Both the position numbers and the translations under genes were made by a program. Under the pieces are notes generated by a model. The model made no database searches. It saw only the letters and a list, made by a program, of their open reading frames with translations, and had not been told where the DNA came from. A stretch of DNA of 64,000 bases. Source: Nymphaea colorata. Its lineage: Eukaryota > Streptophyta > Magnoliopsida > Nymphaeales > Nymphaeaceae. Below are positions 50,701 through 62,349 of the stretch, one piece after another (within the stretch, counting starts at the first letter, position 1; each line of letters starts with the position of its first letter). The DNA lies in contig NC_045148.1 of assembly GCF_008831285.2 (NCBI RefSeq), positions 20,453,002-20,517,001 of the forward strand, read 5' to 3'.

Positions 50701-51167
50701 AAAAGGCAGCAGCATTTGATGCAGACATGTTGACAAGCAATGTATCTACTCTTGCCAACATGCTTCTGAAGACCAAGACATTCTTGAATTCAGAGATGAA
50801 AAGTGTGGAAGAAAGTGGTCACTTTGTCCAAATCTTGAAGTGTTTCGTGGAAAATGCAGAAGATGAAATTACACAGCTGCTGACTGAGGAGAAGAAAATT
50901 ATGTCACTGGTAAAGAGCACAACAGATTATTTTCATGGTAATTCCTCTAAAGATGAAGGGTTACGGTTATTTGTCATAGTACGTGACTTTTTATGCATGT
51001 TGGACAAAGTATGTAAAGAAGTCCGTGAGAACCCAAGGCATGTGCCACAGACACCACAGACAAAAGGGCCATCATCTGTGACAGCTCGAAGCCCAAAGCA
51101 TGCACTCTTCCCAGCCATGGATAGTCGACTTGATGACTCAGATGATGAGGATAGTTCATCTCGCTAA
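44776..51167 (+). CDS. Class I formin-like protein (signal peptide, TM, FH1, FH2), 1019 aa
   Basis: Class I formins sit in the plasma membrane and nucleate and elongate actin filaments. Six exons join in phase: 44776-44922, 45299-46064, 46164-47040, 47132-47331, 48974-49209 and 50334-51167. A signal peptide (EALILVFFLLLTSLGALG) is followed by an extracytosolic region with a His-rich, Ser/Pro-rich stretch (HHHRHAHSHSHSPAPAPA), which could contact the wall. A single TM lies near residues 251-273 (VIAVSVAVTAVSTFLFSGLLF). FH1 spans about 407-545 with PPPPP-L profilin-binding blocks. FH2 begins near residue 569 (KLKPFFWDKV) and includes LLEAVLKTGNRMN and a complete C-terminal core. The last residues are DSDDEDSSSR. 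The fifth intron uses a GC donor (CTGGAG/GCAAGT), which is needed to keep TLE-VACAEL. The ATG directly follows the acceptor of the leader intron. The orthologue number is not assigned. Confidence 0.95.
45005..45178 (+). mobile_element. Possible tRNA-derived SINE
   Basis: It lies in the first intron after the formin start exon. GTGGTAGAGCGGG (45021-45033) resembles a pol III A box and AGATCAAGTCTC (45064-45075) a B box, with tRNA-like spacing. The 3' end is a purine-rich tail (AAAAGGAAGAAAAAGAAGG). The sequence between is GC-richer than the intron around it. Target duplications were not identified, so the call is tentative. Confidence 0.4.
46370..46471 (+). repeat. In-frame 51-bp tandem duplication in the formin
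   Basis: Two 17-residue units, EKSHLSFSRAETPSGMP and EKSHLSLSRAETPSGVP, occupy 46370-46420 and 46421-46471. They differ at few bases, indicating a fairly recent duplication just before FH1. Confidence 0.95.
46580..46795 (+). repeat. Four in-frame 54-bp repeats in formin FH1
   Basis: Four 18-residue units of the form GPSPPPPPLPNGGKPGPA lie head to tail. They carry four identical PPPPPLPNGGKPG blocks, each a potential profilin-binding site. High similarity suggests expansion by slippage or unequal exchange. Confidence 0.97.
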
Positions 51168-54100
51168 TGTCACTATGAGGTTTGTTTTTCATTTGATTGG
51201 CGTTACCGTGCATTTAATATTTTAGTTATATTTTGATCGAGATTATGAAAGATGGATTTCTAAGGTGAAAATATTCCATTTGAAGCAGATTCAAGTTAGA
51301 ATGTTGCTTCTCTTGGAGAATGATAGATTACTAGAAATATAATATTGTAGAACACACATATATTCTTCAGTAATGATAAACCAGATAAAATAGGTGGCCT
51401 ATCTCGAACTACCAACAAGTGAGAGGTACCTAATCATGTACTCCACTTTTATCTAAAATAGAAATCAGTTTTGCAGCAACAAGCAAGGATAAGGATCTAT
51501 GTTCTGACTTGTGCATGAACACATCACTAGTAAATGTTCTTTTCTTTTAATAGTTGTTGAAGCCTGCTTTGGAGGCATTGTTTATTAATCAATCGTAAAG
51601 ATGCATTGAACCTGAGATTAATAGCATTTCTGTGATGTGCATCTCTTACATCTAACACTCTGTTTCAGTCCTAGGAAGGCAAAATGGGTAGATCGCCAGC
51701 TTCCGTCTAAGTTCCCTTTTTTGGGCTTCAATTGTCCATACTTTGGGGCATTAAACGCATAGCAGTAATAAAATTCTCTCTAGTCAGTGGTTGGTCACAC
51801 ATATGATGTCTCCTGATTTTTTCACTTGAAGTTTACGTTTTGCTTAGTCTAAAATCTTTCAGTTTTGGTCGTTAAATCTTAACCATCCGTTCTTCAATTC
51901 CAACAAGCATCAATTTTTCATTGGCCATATTTTGCTAAGATATTGTTCATTTAGAAACATCTTTCTTGCCTCTTCGCAAAAATTTTGCTTTCTCTTGCCT
52001 TCATATATATATATATATATATATATGAAAAAAATCAGTGGGAAGACTGGGAATCCCCTCATCGTTCTGATTTCTTCTTTGGTGTTTTCGGCAGGTAATT
52101 ACGGAGAAATTTTCATATTATTCTCCTGAAAATGAACATACCATCAGACGCTCCAGAAGCTGAGAGCTCCAGCTGCCATCGAACCAAAGGTATTTGGCTC
52201 GTCTACGCAGCCCACGGCTCTGCCCTGTTTTCATACTTGAACCAACATCCTTTTGTAGGACAAGATGACCATCTCATACAGAAGATGTGTTCGTCTGGTA
52301 GTGGGGCGCAGCCTGTACAGTTCTCAATGGTAACAGGGGGAATATTGAAGGATATGACTCAATGAGCTTTGCCTAGTATGGACTTCAAATCGAAGCAACC
52401 ATCGCTACTTATCGGAAGAAGCATTACCATCATCATATCAATTTAAAGGTGAAAAGCTAACAAGTATGCATGTCCCATGGCGAGCTTGTTCATGAAATAT
52501 GTTTTCCATCTTTATTCGTTCATTCTTTAAAGTGAAGTGTTCTTCTCTTATCTTCCACAGCATTCCTCTCCAGGTTCCATTAATGATTTTACTGTAATTT
52601 ATTTTTCCCACTTTAAAAAGGTTACTTCTTGATTAGTGGTAAATCACTAGATGCGGCACCGTTCTTCTGACGAAGCTTTTCCTACCTGTCGCTGTAGGAA
52701 AACCATCTGATAGTTTTACTTCTTGATGGTTTTGCAAAATGGAGATGCTACATAAATTAGATGCAGCAATCTCACATTTCTTGTCGTGGTCACAAAAGCA
52801 AGTTACGCTTACTAACCCACCAAAGCTGGTGGTTTTGTTGTTTTACCATCTTGCTCTATTAAAGTCAGCAAGCTGTAGAAATTCTATAGTGCATGTGGGC
52901 GGGAACTTTTCTTTCATGCTGTTTGCTGCCTAAGCAGTGCCCTTGGATCATTTCGTTAACTGTTTTATATCTCTTTCACTTTCGGGTTGTTCCAAAATGA
53001 TTTCCTGTTCATTCATCAAAATTGTGCAGCTGCAGCCTGCTACAAAATTGAAAACGGTCGCCGGGGGAATCCCTTCAGATGGTCCTTCCAGCGTTATTCC
53101 CATCCTGTTTGGGTGATATTAGTGGAGAGCTGTTCCGTTATAAGTCAATATATTTTCGAATTGATATAGTCGTATGAGCTCCAAGAATTGCTAAGTAACC
53201 GAGCTGGGCTTTCGGCAACTGTTTGGCTACTATATGCCTATTTTAGCGGGTGTTTGATGACGAAGATCTTTTCAAGCAAATTTTCTTGCCGCTTAATGCA
53301 ACACAGAAAACAAGTCAGCCTCTTAGAGCTGAACTTTTCTTCCCAATTCTTTTGCCGTTGGCACTCACGGCCGGTACACAACACAAATCGTTTTCAGGGT
53401 TATCAAACGTCCCTCATTCTACCAACTAAAATTAGAACTGATTCAATGACGGGATGTGTTTCGTCACCGAATTTTTGTTGTGGATAAGCTAGAAACTCAA
53501 ATGCACTGGTTAAATCACCATATTCCTGTCAGTTACTGTATCAAAAGTGATTGATCAATATCGGTTGATACTTTAGACTTTGCTTTTCAAATTTGTAATA
53601 TCTAATCCATGTATTAAAAGTTTTAGAACAGTTCTGTCAATTTTCAGGCTTCAAAGGGTACGTCGAACGCAGAAACGATATTAGGACAAAATGTTTCTGA
53701 TTAATTTCTGATCCGCGCCGTGAACCGCGCATGCACCCCCAACCTCACCACCACATAACTCTAGCAGTTCTCTTTATAGAATTTTCTTTGGTAGACTCTA
53801 CATCCTTGACGGCATCAGTTTATTGTCTCTTTCTTTCTTCCTATCAGCGTGAGATTGTCAGAGGATCTGCCACCTATTTACCTGATCGCATCCCTCATCA
53901 ACCATCTTATATTATTACATAATTGGTCATTTATTACCTGCAGCAGTTCAAGCAGATTTTTTAACCCGGAAAACGGATTTGCATCCGAGAAAAAGAATCG
54001 CAGTATCGAGGGTGGTGCAACTTTCGAAAACACGCGAATGAGAGACGAACAGATTAACGCCCAGTCGCCCACCCTATGCATTCAACTCGAAATGCTCAAC

Positions 54101-54250
54101 TCGATTACCAAATCGTGCCCTTGTTCATGACTTGTCAAACGAAGATTTCGCATCAACAGAGCAGCAAATGCCCATCCATTACATGGAACACGAGTTTGAG
54201 ACACTCCGACTCGAAGAATGCCAGCGTCAACCATTGGGAAGGAAAAGATT
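51168..54250. other. Formin 3' region and spacer toward H2A
   Basis: The start probably holds the formin 3' UTR. There is a TA run at about 52005-52026. A 77-codon frame at 52132-52365 shows no signal peptide, domain or family resemblance and is not called. Nothing else was recognised to about 54250, where the H2A 3' UTR may begin. Confidence 0.5.
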
Positions 54251-54430
54251 CAAAGATCGTCGTCGAGATTTCATTGAGGCATGAAGTAAAAAGTAGAACT
54301 TCATTTAACAGTTAGAGATATCCACACAGGAAAACGAGAGGGCCCGAAAAAAGGAGGAGAGAAAGAAGATAGTTACGACCTAAAACTACAGACAGAACAC
54401 GGACGAAGGAAATGAGAGTATCGAACAATT

Positions 54431-55004
54431 TTAACTTTCGTCTTCGCCAGAAACTTTGGCAGAACCAGAGCCCCCAATCTTTTTGGGAAGCAAAACATTG
54501 TGGATATTGGGCATCACTCCACCGCTAGCAATGGTGACCTCACCGAGCAACTTGCTCAACTCTTCGTCGTTCCTCACAGCTAATTGGATGTGGCGAGGAA
54601 CAATCCTCGTCTTCTTGTTATCCCGAGCTGCATTTCCGGCGAGCTCCAACACCTGACAAAATCATCGAAAGGAAAAACAATGAGCATCCAATCGAGATCG
54701 AAAAAGATTCATGCATAACCAATAAATGTCAAACCAAACATTAGAAAAGGAAAGCATGGAAAACTTATACAACTAAAACGAATTAGAAGACTGAAGCAAA
54801 CCGCCTCCCAAAAGAGTTGAAGAGAAACCATCCTCTTTGGCTCGACAACATCGACATGCAATTTTTTAAAGATACCAACAAACAAAAAAAATGAAAAAAA
54901 AAACTCGAACTTAGAAATGAAGCCATTAAAGAACATGAAACCAGAAAAATACTAGATTAAGAACAAAATCACACAAAAAAAGACAGCAAATCGAACAAAA
55001 TAAA

Positions 55005-55047
<43 letters not shown>

Positions 55048-55378
55048 ATCCAGTACCTAATATTTTACAAACTAAAGGAAGCGCGCCAGGGCAACCGACA
55101 TAAAGAAGAAGCCCCTCAGGCGGCAAAACGAACAAGAACTTCAAAACAAATCCCACAAAACCCGCAGTAGAGAAACTGAAGAAACTCACCTCAGCAGCAA
55201 GGTACTCTAGAACGGCGGCAAGGTAAACTGGAGCTCCAGCGCCGACCCTCTCCGCATACTTGCCGGCTTTCAAGAACCGAGCTATCCTGCCAACGGGAAA
55301 TTGCAGTCCAGCCTTACTGCTCCTTGAAGTCGCCTTCTTCGACCCACCGGCGCCCAGAGACTTCCCTCTTCCGGCCAT
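54431..55378 (-). CDS. HTA: Canonical histone H2A
   Basis: Core nucleosomal histone. On the minus strand, exon 1 (55378-55190, 63 codons) and exon 2 (54652-54431, 73 codons) join at [19 protein letters not shown] in phase 0 with a GTGAGT donor and a TTTGTCAG acceptor. The product is 136 residues. The histone fold is complete, with [20 protein letters not shown], the acidic-patch region [10 protein letters not shown] and IHNVLLPKK. The tail ends [12 protein letters not shown]. It lacks the SQ(E/D)F-type end of H2A.X and the KSPKK motif of H2A.W, and the N-terminus and core are not H2A.Z. So it is replication-type H2A, in which a single intron at this site is common in plants. The 537-bp intron contains a (GA)n run at 55011-55043. 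Confidence 0.97.
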
Positions 55379-55476
55379 CTTCTTCCTTCTCTACTTCTCC
55401 ACAAAGAGCGCGAGAGAGCGAGAGAATGCGAGGGAGAGCGAGGGAAGGAATAGTCGGTACTTTGGTTACGGCTTCT

Positions 55477-55550
55477 TATTTATACCGGCAAATCTTCTTC
55501 GGTAGAGAGGTAACCAATTAGAAGCAATCACACGGATCGTCATCTGATCC
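55477..55550 (-). promoter_or_regulatory. H2A promoter: TATA box and histone octamer-like sites
   Basis: On the minus strand TATAAATA (55484-55477) lies about 100 bases before the ATG. Further upstream, TAACCAAT on the plus strand (55511-55518) reads ATTGGTTA, a CCAAT-type site. CACGGATC (55531-55538) and the nearby GATCCGTT (55546-55553) resemble the plant histone octamer CGCGGATC with one or two changes. The arrangement fits S-phase expression, but the motif calls are approximate. Confidence 0.5.
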
Positions 55551-55559
55551 GTTCATTGC

Positions 55560-57480
55560 ATTGTCTTACCGACGGCTGCGATTGATTCTCTCTGCCGTCT
55601 CATGTGGCGCTGTACTCGGTGCTTACCGAAAAGGTCTCGTTATCAACATGGAATTACGAACATGTCCCCTTTTCTTCCGCTTTCAAATTTTACTCGCACG
55701 CCACATGAACAAGTTAAACACAAGGCGCCGTCTTGTTCTACTGCCACGTGGTAGACAGCGAAAAATAACTTTCCATTTTAACTTTTAGAATTGTAAACGG
55801 TGGTAGGCGCTATTTTTAAATTTTTTTTAAAAAAAAAAAAAAACATTAAGTTGTGCCTGTTGCATCGTAGATTTGAGATCCACGTTATGATGTCAGATCT
55901 TTAGATTTTAGATCGGACCTCCCTTCCCTCTTCCATTCGACCTTCGATCCATTGTTTTTAACATGTATTGAGATCCTCAGTCAAAACACACTTTTTATAA
56001 AAAGTAATCTCAGATATATATAAGATTATCAAATGCAACCTAAGTTCATTTGGATCTGGATACAGTTATGGTCCCCAAGAATATGAAGAAGGTGAAAGGT
56101 TTCATCCTTTCATCAAAGTGGTAGGGTTCTTTCCTGCTCATCTAGAGTTGATCTAAAAGATTTGTAATTCTTTTTTATCTTAGATCTTCTAAGGTGATAA
56201 GCTCTTTTGTTTTATTTGAAACCAGGGGCGGAGACATGTGGGGCCTCTATGGGACGTGTGTTTCATGAAACATACTTTCAAAGCTTAATTTTGGTAGTTG
56301 GTTTATATTGAACTTGAGTCCAGTTATATGAGGCAGTCCCACGAGACAGGATCACTATCTCATTCATTTCTGTGGACCTAAGTGTTGACTATATATTTAC
56401 TGTCTCATGAAAAAAAAATACGACTCTGCCCATGGTTGGTTGAAACTCATGGATTCAAACAATTCCCAAATCAACTGCATTCTTTTATGAATTATTCCCA
56501 TCTAGGTTTGAAGCTGTTTAACTTTTTATTTTGTAAGGTCATTTGCTGATCTTTGATGTCATGACTTCAATTTTGCACTAAGCAAATGGAAATGATGGCT
56601 GTTTTTTATTTGATTCTACCAGTAAGCACAACAAGTTCGTGCAAGGTCCCAGCTGGGCGCTTAGGACTGATCCGCTATTCGACTCCAATTCGATATATAA
56701 GAGTACAAAGAAAATTACAAATGAATGTCTAGCGTTTGGTTGAACAACAACAGTTCAACCATCTAAAGTTAATAAATATGTATTCAATTTCTAAAACGTA
56801 CTTCGAAAATTTTTATCAAAAGTTGAGTGCTTATTTGTTAGCTTTTAAAATTTGAGTAGTAATTTGTTGTTTGACCGCAACCTTAGCTAACAAATTAGAT
56901 ACATTCATGAATCAGTGTATAATTTTGCCAAATAAGTCTAATTAAGCACATTTGAACGTGTTGTACATAATGATAATATGTATTTGATTTTGCATGGTTA
57001 AGGAACCAACATAAAACTGAGCCGACCAAACCCGTCTGCATTAACAAGTTGGTTTCATGGAATCGGCTTGAGCTCGGTTTGATTTGATATATAATCGAGT
57101 CAAGCCTTTAATAAGGGTGGGCAGGTACTGCGGTTTGTGTGGACAATTGCCAACACAGACTCACACAAATTGCTTACTCACATACCAATACTTTATAGCT
57201 ATGTTTGTTTATGTATTGGTATCCCTCTGCCGTAACACTGCGGTGAAGTTTGAGCAGGATTAAATAGTATATCTTAGCTTCATGTTTGAAACTTGACTCA
57301 ATGTCCGATGGATGAGCATGCGCATGTTTTTAAGAGAAGGTTTGATGGCAATATTTGAGCGCGATAATATATCGAAAATCATCTCAAAATTAAGTTTTGT
57401 AAGGATAATCATGGTGATCTATGAGTTTTTATTGTATTGTGCCTTGACTTGTGCACCTTTGGACGTTGAACTTAAGCAGA
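55560..57480. other. Intergenic spacer with dispersed repeats
   Basis: 55860-56040 (TAGATTTGAGATCC, GATCGGACCTCCC, ATCAAATGCAACC) belongs with the repeats near 12430 and 61880. A possible small element at about 56225-56442 starts CAGGGGCGGAG and ends near CTCTGCCCATGG, with TTGAAAC on both flanks at imperfect positions. A TGAGCTCGGTTTGATT block lies near 57070. No gene was recognised. Confidence 0.4.
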
Positions 57481-57489
57481 GTGCGGGAC

Positions 57490-57667
57490 AGCAGTGGCAG
57501 AGCCAAAAAAAAATCGGCTTGACGGGTTATCGTTTAAAAATACTTATATATATATATATATATATATAATGATAAATCTTTAAAAATGCCTTTTTAAAAA
57601 TAAAAAAAATTCAAGAGACTAGTGTGGGCAACTGCCCACACCAGTCACCATTTGGCTCCACCACTAG
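57490..57667. mobile_element. Short dispersed element, GTGGCGGAGCC family (copy 4)
   Basis: The ends AGTGGCAGAGCCAAA and TTTGGCTCCACCACT form a 15-bp inverted repeat with two mismatches. The interior has (TA)n at 57545-57568 and a TGTGGGCAACTGCCCACA palindromic segment at 57622-57639. It matches 39329-39476 in reverse orientation. The flanks GGGACAG and GGGCAG may be a worn target duplication. Confidence 0.6.
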
Positions 57668-57993
57668 GGCAGAGATGAGATCCATCATTATGAACTCGAG
57701 ATGTAGTAATTAAAGTTGTTCAAAAATCTAAGTTAATTGTATGGAAATTGGAGTTTGTTACTAATTCTGCTATGTAAGAAAAAGAGAAACAAATCAATAA
57801 TACCAAGTTAGACACAAAGACCAAATTTGATGCAGTAAACACAATTTGAATCACCACATACAAAAGCACAAAGATCAAAATGGATTGTAAAAAGGAAAGC
57901 AATACAACCCAACAAGGAGAAAAAAAAAGAAAAGAAAAGAAAGGCAAATCAGTCTATCAAAATGGAAACAAGAAAAGGAGAAAAAGTATGAAA

Positions 57994-59681
57994 CTAGATA
58001 TGTTCTGGTCCATGTCTTCCTTCAGTCATCTGCATGGTGCCTGCAGGTCTCTTGTGCACCTTTTCTTCCTCCTCCCTAGAGATTCCTAGGGCAGTGACAT
58101 AAAATCCCAAGATGAAAGCCACATGTACAAAGCATAGAATTCCCCCAGTTGACAACATTTTATGGTGAGAGAGTCCACAAGTTCCCTTGGAATGGCGATT
58201 GGCAAGGGCTCCAATTATCAGCAGTGAGAACCCAATGGCGAGTATGATCCTGCGACACATGCCCACATCCATAAGCAAGTAATTTTTGAAGAACTCGGAT
58301 TTCAATGGCTCGCGTTTTTCTATTGGACATATAAAATATCAAATGAATGTTGAAAGGTGTACTATAAGACTACCCAAGTTCCGAAACAGTCTTAAACCGT
58401 GAGAGTAAGAGAAAACGAGAGAATAATAGCTTTGCATCTCGCGAACTACATAGTATCAAATGAATGTGATTATCATTATTTTGAAGGGACCTCATCTTTT
58501 CCAAAGCATCTTCTATAAGTGCAGAATCGTATCGGTCAATCTGTACCGTATCGGCCATCCCAATACCGTATGGGCACCAAACGGCCGATATGTGGAGCAA
58601 TTTTGGCTTATCCGGTGCCTACATCAGCGAATTAAACCGGCCTGAACCAGCCAATTCAGCATGGATTGGCCGAATCTCACCATAATAACAATACAAGTTT
58701 TATTTTTCGAAACTTTTAACTGAAAACTAATTTAAAAACCTTGATTTAGGCCAATTCTCTTCTATGGGCTGACACGGCCAGATTTGTCGTATCTTCAAGA
58801 AGAATATCATGATATGTCACCATTATGATCCATATTAACATCCAGATCCAATGCTTGCTGTGATTTTTTTCCTTAGCTCCATAACTGGAAGAAAGGCACT
58901 CAGGTTGCTCTAAATAAATTTTTTGAGTAGCGTTTGGATGACACCATTTGAAAACGGTGTTGTGGTTTCTTAGGAGACAACTGATAAGATCAGAACAAAA
59001 AATCTAGAAAAATGTTTTTTCTTAAATAGTTTTCAATAACTAGTTTTGGTGTTTATGTCCACTATATGATAGAATCCTGTTTTATGTTATGGCATGGTAA
59101 AAAAACAAAAAGGAAAAGGACAGTAAGGCGCCACAATTTTTACGAGCCTCTGAACTGGGCAGTAAGAAAAGGTAAATAGGGAAGAAGAGCAAGGGAGAGA
59201 GAGTACTACCAGCTGGTAGAGAAGGGGAGAACGTTACCAAGAGAAAAGTGAGAGGAAGGCAGCTATTTGCCTGTTCGCCGGCGACTTAGCGAGTTCCTCT
59301 CTGGAAAAGATGCAGATGCAGCCTCCGTGCATGGTAGCGATTACATGAGCCAGTAGCAGAATCGTAGCTGCAGCGATCCCCATCCTCAATGCTTCGCGGC
59401 TCGGCTCCTTGCACTCAAATATGAACACCCTGATATGCCTTTGCTGCACAAGTTAAGAAACAATAAACATCCATGACATGAACGCTCAACAGTTGCAGTC
59501 AAGTTTTTCTCTCTTCATTGAGTGCTCAGCAAAACGGAGAGCAGAGACGTGGAAACAGGAGCTTCAAGTTTAATGGGCTCACTTTGTTTTGCTCCACCTC
59601 TGCCTCAATCCCAAGGATGCCTGCTGTTACATCGAGTGCAACAACCAAGATGCATATCAAGATCGCCGCAGCTTTCGCCAT
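57994..59681 (-). CDS. DUF1218 membrane protein, MODIFYING WALL LIGNIN-like, 186 aa
   Basis: Three minus-strand exons, 59681-59583, 59443-59238 and 58249-57994, join in phase with GTGAGC/GTAACG donors and TTGTGCAG/TGTCGCAG acceptors. The 186-residue product starts MAKAAAILICILVVALDVTA. It has four hydrophobic spans near residues 4-25, 55-76, 93-118 and 132-155. Family traits are TAGILGIEAEVEQNK, FECKEP, GGCICI, the SREELA segment, WIILAIGFSLLIIG, CGLSHHK and STGGILCF. DUF1218 proteins of this subgroup (MWL-1/MWL-2 type) act at ER or plasma membranes and influence lignin composition in Arabidopsis. The exact role of this copy is inferred from family likeness. The C-terminal tail, rich in Glu and Lys, is polar. 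The ATG gives the family's normal N-terminus. Confidence 0.88.
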
Positions 59682-59948
59682 CTGATCCCCAACAAGTTAA
59701 CAACTCTGTCGCTCTCTCTCTGATATCTCTCGCTCTGGTGTTAGGGGGGAACAGCACCAACAAGTTTAAAAGGAGTTCAATGGCTCTTGCTACCTGGGGC
59801 TTCTTCCTTCCACCAACAGAAAAGCGATATGCTTTAGCTGGAAGAATATTGCAGGCAAACCAGGTTTACGGAAACCACCTCACTCATTCCGCAAAATGAC
59901 CTTGTAGCGCCGACTCTCGACGGGGCCGGGTCTGGTTCTCGATGCCAA

Positions 59949-61064
59949 GAAATGAGAATAACCATGGAAGAAAGATTAACGTGGCTTTTCACCACCGAAG
60001 GCCACGATCGACCTTGAGTATAAGATGCAATGGAAAAAAAAGGAAAATCATAAGATTTCAACATCAATTGGGCAGCACTTAAGGAGAGATAAATTTTGAT
60101 TTTCGAGAAAGATTTTTTTTTTTTTCCTTCTTTCATTCAAATTGGCTTTATTTGTTTGGAATCCTTGCTTTCAAATGTGCAGCAATGGCTTCCCTTGATC
60201 TCCTTCTTGTGGTGCATTATGATATGCCATGATGCACTTGCCGTTGCGGTCATGATCAACACATTGCACCATTAATTATCTCGTTTATCTGGCAGTTCTA
60301 TAACAACATAGCACCGGTTGCCTACATCCTTCTGCTTCTTATAACAGGAAGGAAGAAAGGAAATTTCTAGCTTACTGTAGAGATTTTGTTTAAAATTAGA
60401 TCGAGTTCTTGGTTTGGTGAAGAAGGCAATATTCTCTTTGATCATCCACAGTCTATCTTCACGCACATATCTTCTTGCTCTAATACCATGAATAAATGTG
60501 TCTTTTTCAAGCTGCAATCTCCTTCGATTACAAAATGTAAGGAGATAAATTAAATAAATAGGGAATACCCCAAGATTTAGCATGATAAATTAAGTAAATT
60601 GGGCATATCCCAAGGTTTTGGCATGAATTTGATGAGACTTATGGAGAGATAAATTTTGAGTTCAGAGAAGATTTTTTTCCCTTATCTGTGGAATCCTTTC
60701 CTTTCAAATGTGCAGCAGTAACTCTTCTTGGCTATTAGGGTGCAGTATGGTTTGCCATGAGTGATTGCTATTGTCATCACGATCAACACACTGTACCATT
60801 TTCTCATTTATCTTGCAATCTATATAACAACATAACATAGGTTGCCTAATTTGCTGTAAAAAAAAAAAAATTGTTGAAGACTGAGTCCTTATTTTGGTAG
60901 AGAATGCAGCAATTTCTTTGGTCATATGTAGATCATTTTCAGGTTTTGATCTTCTTCAGCAAGAAACTTGTTGTGGTATCATGTTGAAGAATGAGAATAA
61001 CCAGTGGACAAAAGATGAACGTGGCTTTTCACCATAGAAACCACAATCGACCTTGATTTTAGTC
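59949..61064. repeat. Diverged direct repeats, about 560 bp apart
   Basis: A segment from 60078 (CTT-AAGGAGAGATAAATTTTGA ... TCAAATGTGCAGCA ... ATCAACACA ... TATAACAACATA) recurs from 60638 with moderate identity. A second short segment (ATGAGAATAACCA ... AACGTGGCTTTTCACC ... CGACCTTGA) occurs before the first copy at 59949 and after the second at 60989. A 42-bp unit is also doubled at about 60544-60625. TCTAATACCATGAA and GGTATCATGTTGAAGAATGAGAATAA resemble wording near plant LTR ends, so these are probably LTR retrotransposon scraps. No coding part remains. Confidence 0.55.
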
Positions 61065-61880
61065 ATTGTCCCTGAAATTCGGGGCACGATGGTAGTTTTC
61101 TTTCGTCAAAGCCCTTGCCTTTATTCTATTCAGCTGTAATATTGGAGTTTATTTATTAAAAAGTTCTTTTCTTTCCTTCTACTTTTTTTTCCTTTTTTTT
61201 CATGTAAATGATGCTTTCCTTTCCCCTGTTCGGATTCGAACCAGTTTCCTCAAGTAAAGGATTGGCAGCCCTTAGTAGAGGCTTTCCTCTTTACTCCTTT
61301 TTCAAGCTTTAGAGGAAAAAGATGGAACTTGCTAATTCCATTGTGGCTGTCTTTCATCTTTCCACCGCCCAATGATTCCCTGTTATTTAAGAGACACCAT
61401 ACTCAATCCTTTTTCAGAAATATTAATTGAAAGTTGAGTCATTTCTAACTTATTAGACCTTCATTAACATACATGATTACATATTACGGTCACTTAATAA
61501 TTAGTTGTACATGATTCATTCATTGTCACAAAGATAATATGGATATGAGCCGCGTGCTTCATGTTAATGACATGACATAACATGCACGCCTAACATGACA
61601 TTGCGATGTTATAGTTGAATTTTTAAGTAACATCGTCTAGTGTTTTTTTTTTTTTTTTCACAAACTCATAGTTTGCAAAATGATTCTTTTTTTAAGGCAA
61701 AATGATCATTTCTACCGAAATTTTGCTTTTTGATGCTTTGACATGTGTGCCCATGCACCTCCATGATCATAAAAATGTGTACAATCAATTACCATAAAAA
61801 TGTGTACTGAATGACGCTAAAGGAGGCGTTTGACTACTTTTTTATGATCCGATCACGAACTTTTAACTCTATGTACCATG
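61065..61880. other. Intergenic, no gene seen
   Basis: AT-rich with long T runs. A B-box-like GGTTCGAATCC (minus strand, near 61230) occurs without a matching tRNA fold. Confidence 0.5.
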
Positions 61881-62004
61881 GTTGCGTTTGATAGTCAAAT
61901 CCAATGCTGCATTAAAAGGTTGGCACGTTAAAAACCATGGATTTAAAGTCCGATAGGAGGGGGAGGGGGTGGAAAATACACGGATCATCGTAGATCTCAG
62001 ATCC

Positions 62005-62127
62005 ACAATGATATGAGATTACCAACATTTCATGTCCATGAATTTACAATGATATGAGATTACCAACATTTCATGTCCATGAATTTACAATGATATGAGA
62101 TTACCAACATTTCATGTCCATGAATTT
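62005..62127. repeat. Perfect 3 x 41-bp tandem repeat
   Basis: Three identical units begin at 62005, 62046 and 62087. Each starts ACAATGATATGAGATTACC and ends TGTCCATGAATTT. No differences exist among the units, so the amplification is recent. The array lies inside a larger dispersed repeat (about 61880-62340) related to 12430-12610 and 55860-56040. Confidence 0.97.
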
Positions 62128-62349
62128 AAGGTCGGACCCTCCTCCCCCCTTCCTAATCCAACATTGAATCTACTATTCTTTATATGTAACACTCATTTAA
62201 GGTCCACGCTACTAAAATTCTTGGATTTTGGATCCGACGCTATCAAACACTACCTATAAATTTGCGGCATAATGATGATCTTAGATATATTATCTTCAAA
62301 TCCACTGTTTGTCAAAACCATGAACTTAAAGTGGACCTTTTGTTAAATC

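Noticed and set aside
52132-52365. 77-codon plus-strand frame downstream of the formin
   Set aside because: No signal peptide, domain, composition bias or splice context supports it; probably 3' UTR or spacer.
59522-59899. 125-codon plus-strand frame opposite the DUF1218 first exon
   Set aside because: Antisense to a well-supported coding exon and its promoter, with no family resemblance.
61215-61260. B-box-like GGTTCGAATCC on the minus strand, suggesting a tRNA gene
   Set aside because: No A box at the right distance and no acceptor-stem or anticodon pairing could be drawn.
62005-62127. Evenly repeated 41-bp units that might recall a CRISPR array
   Set aside because: Whole units are identical with no variable spacers, in a plant nuclear context; it is a plain tandem repeat.
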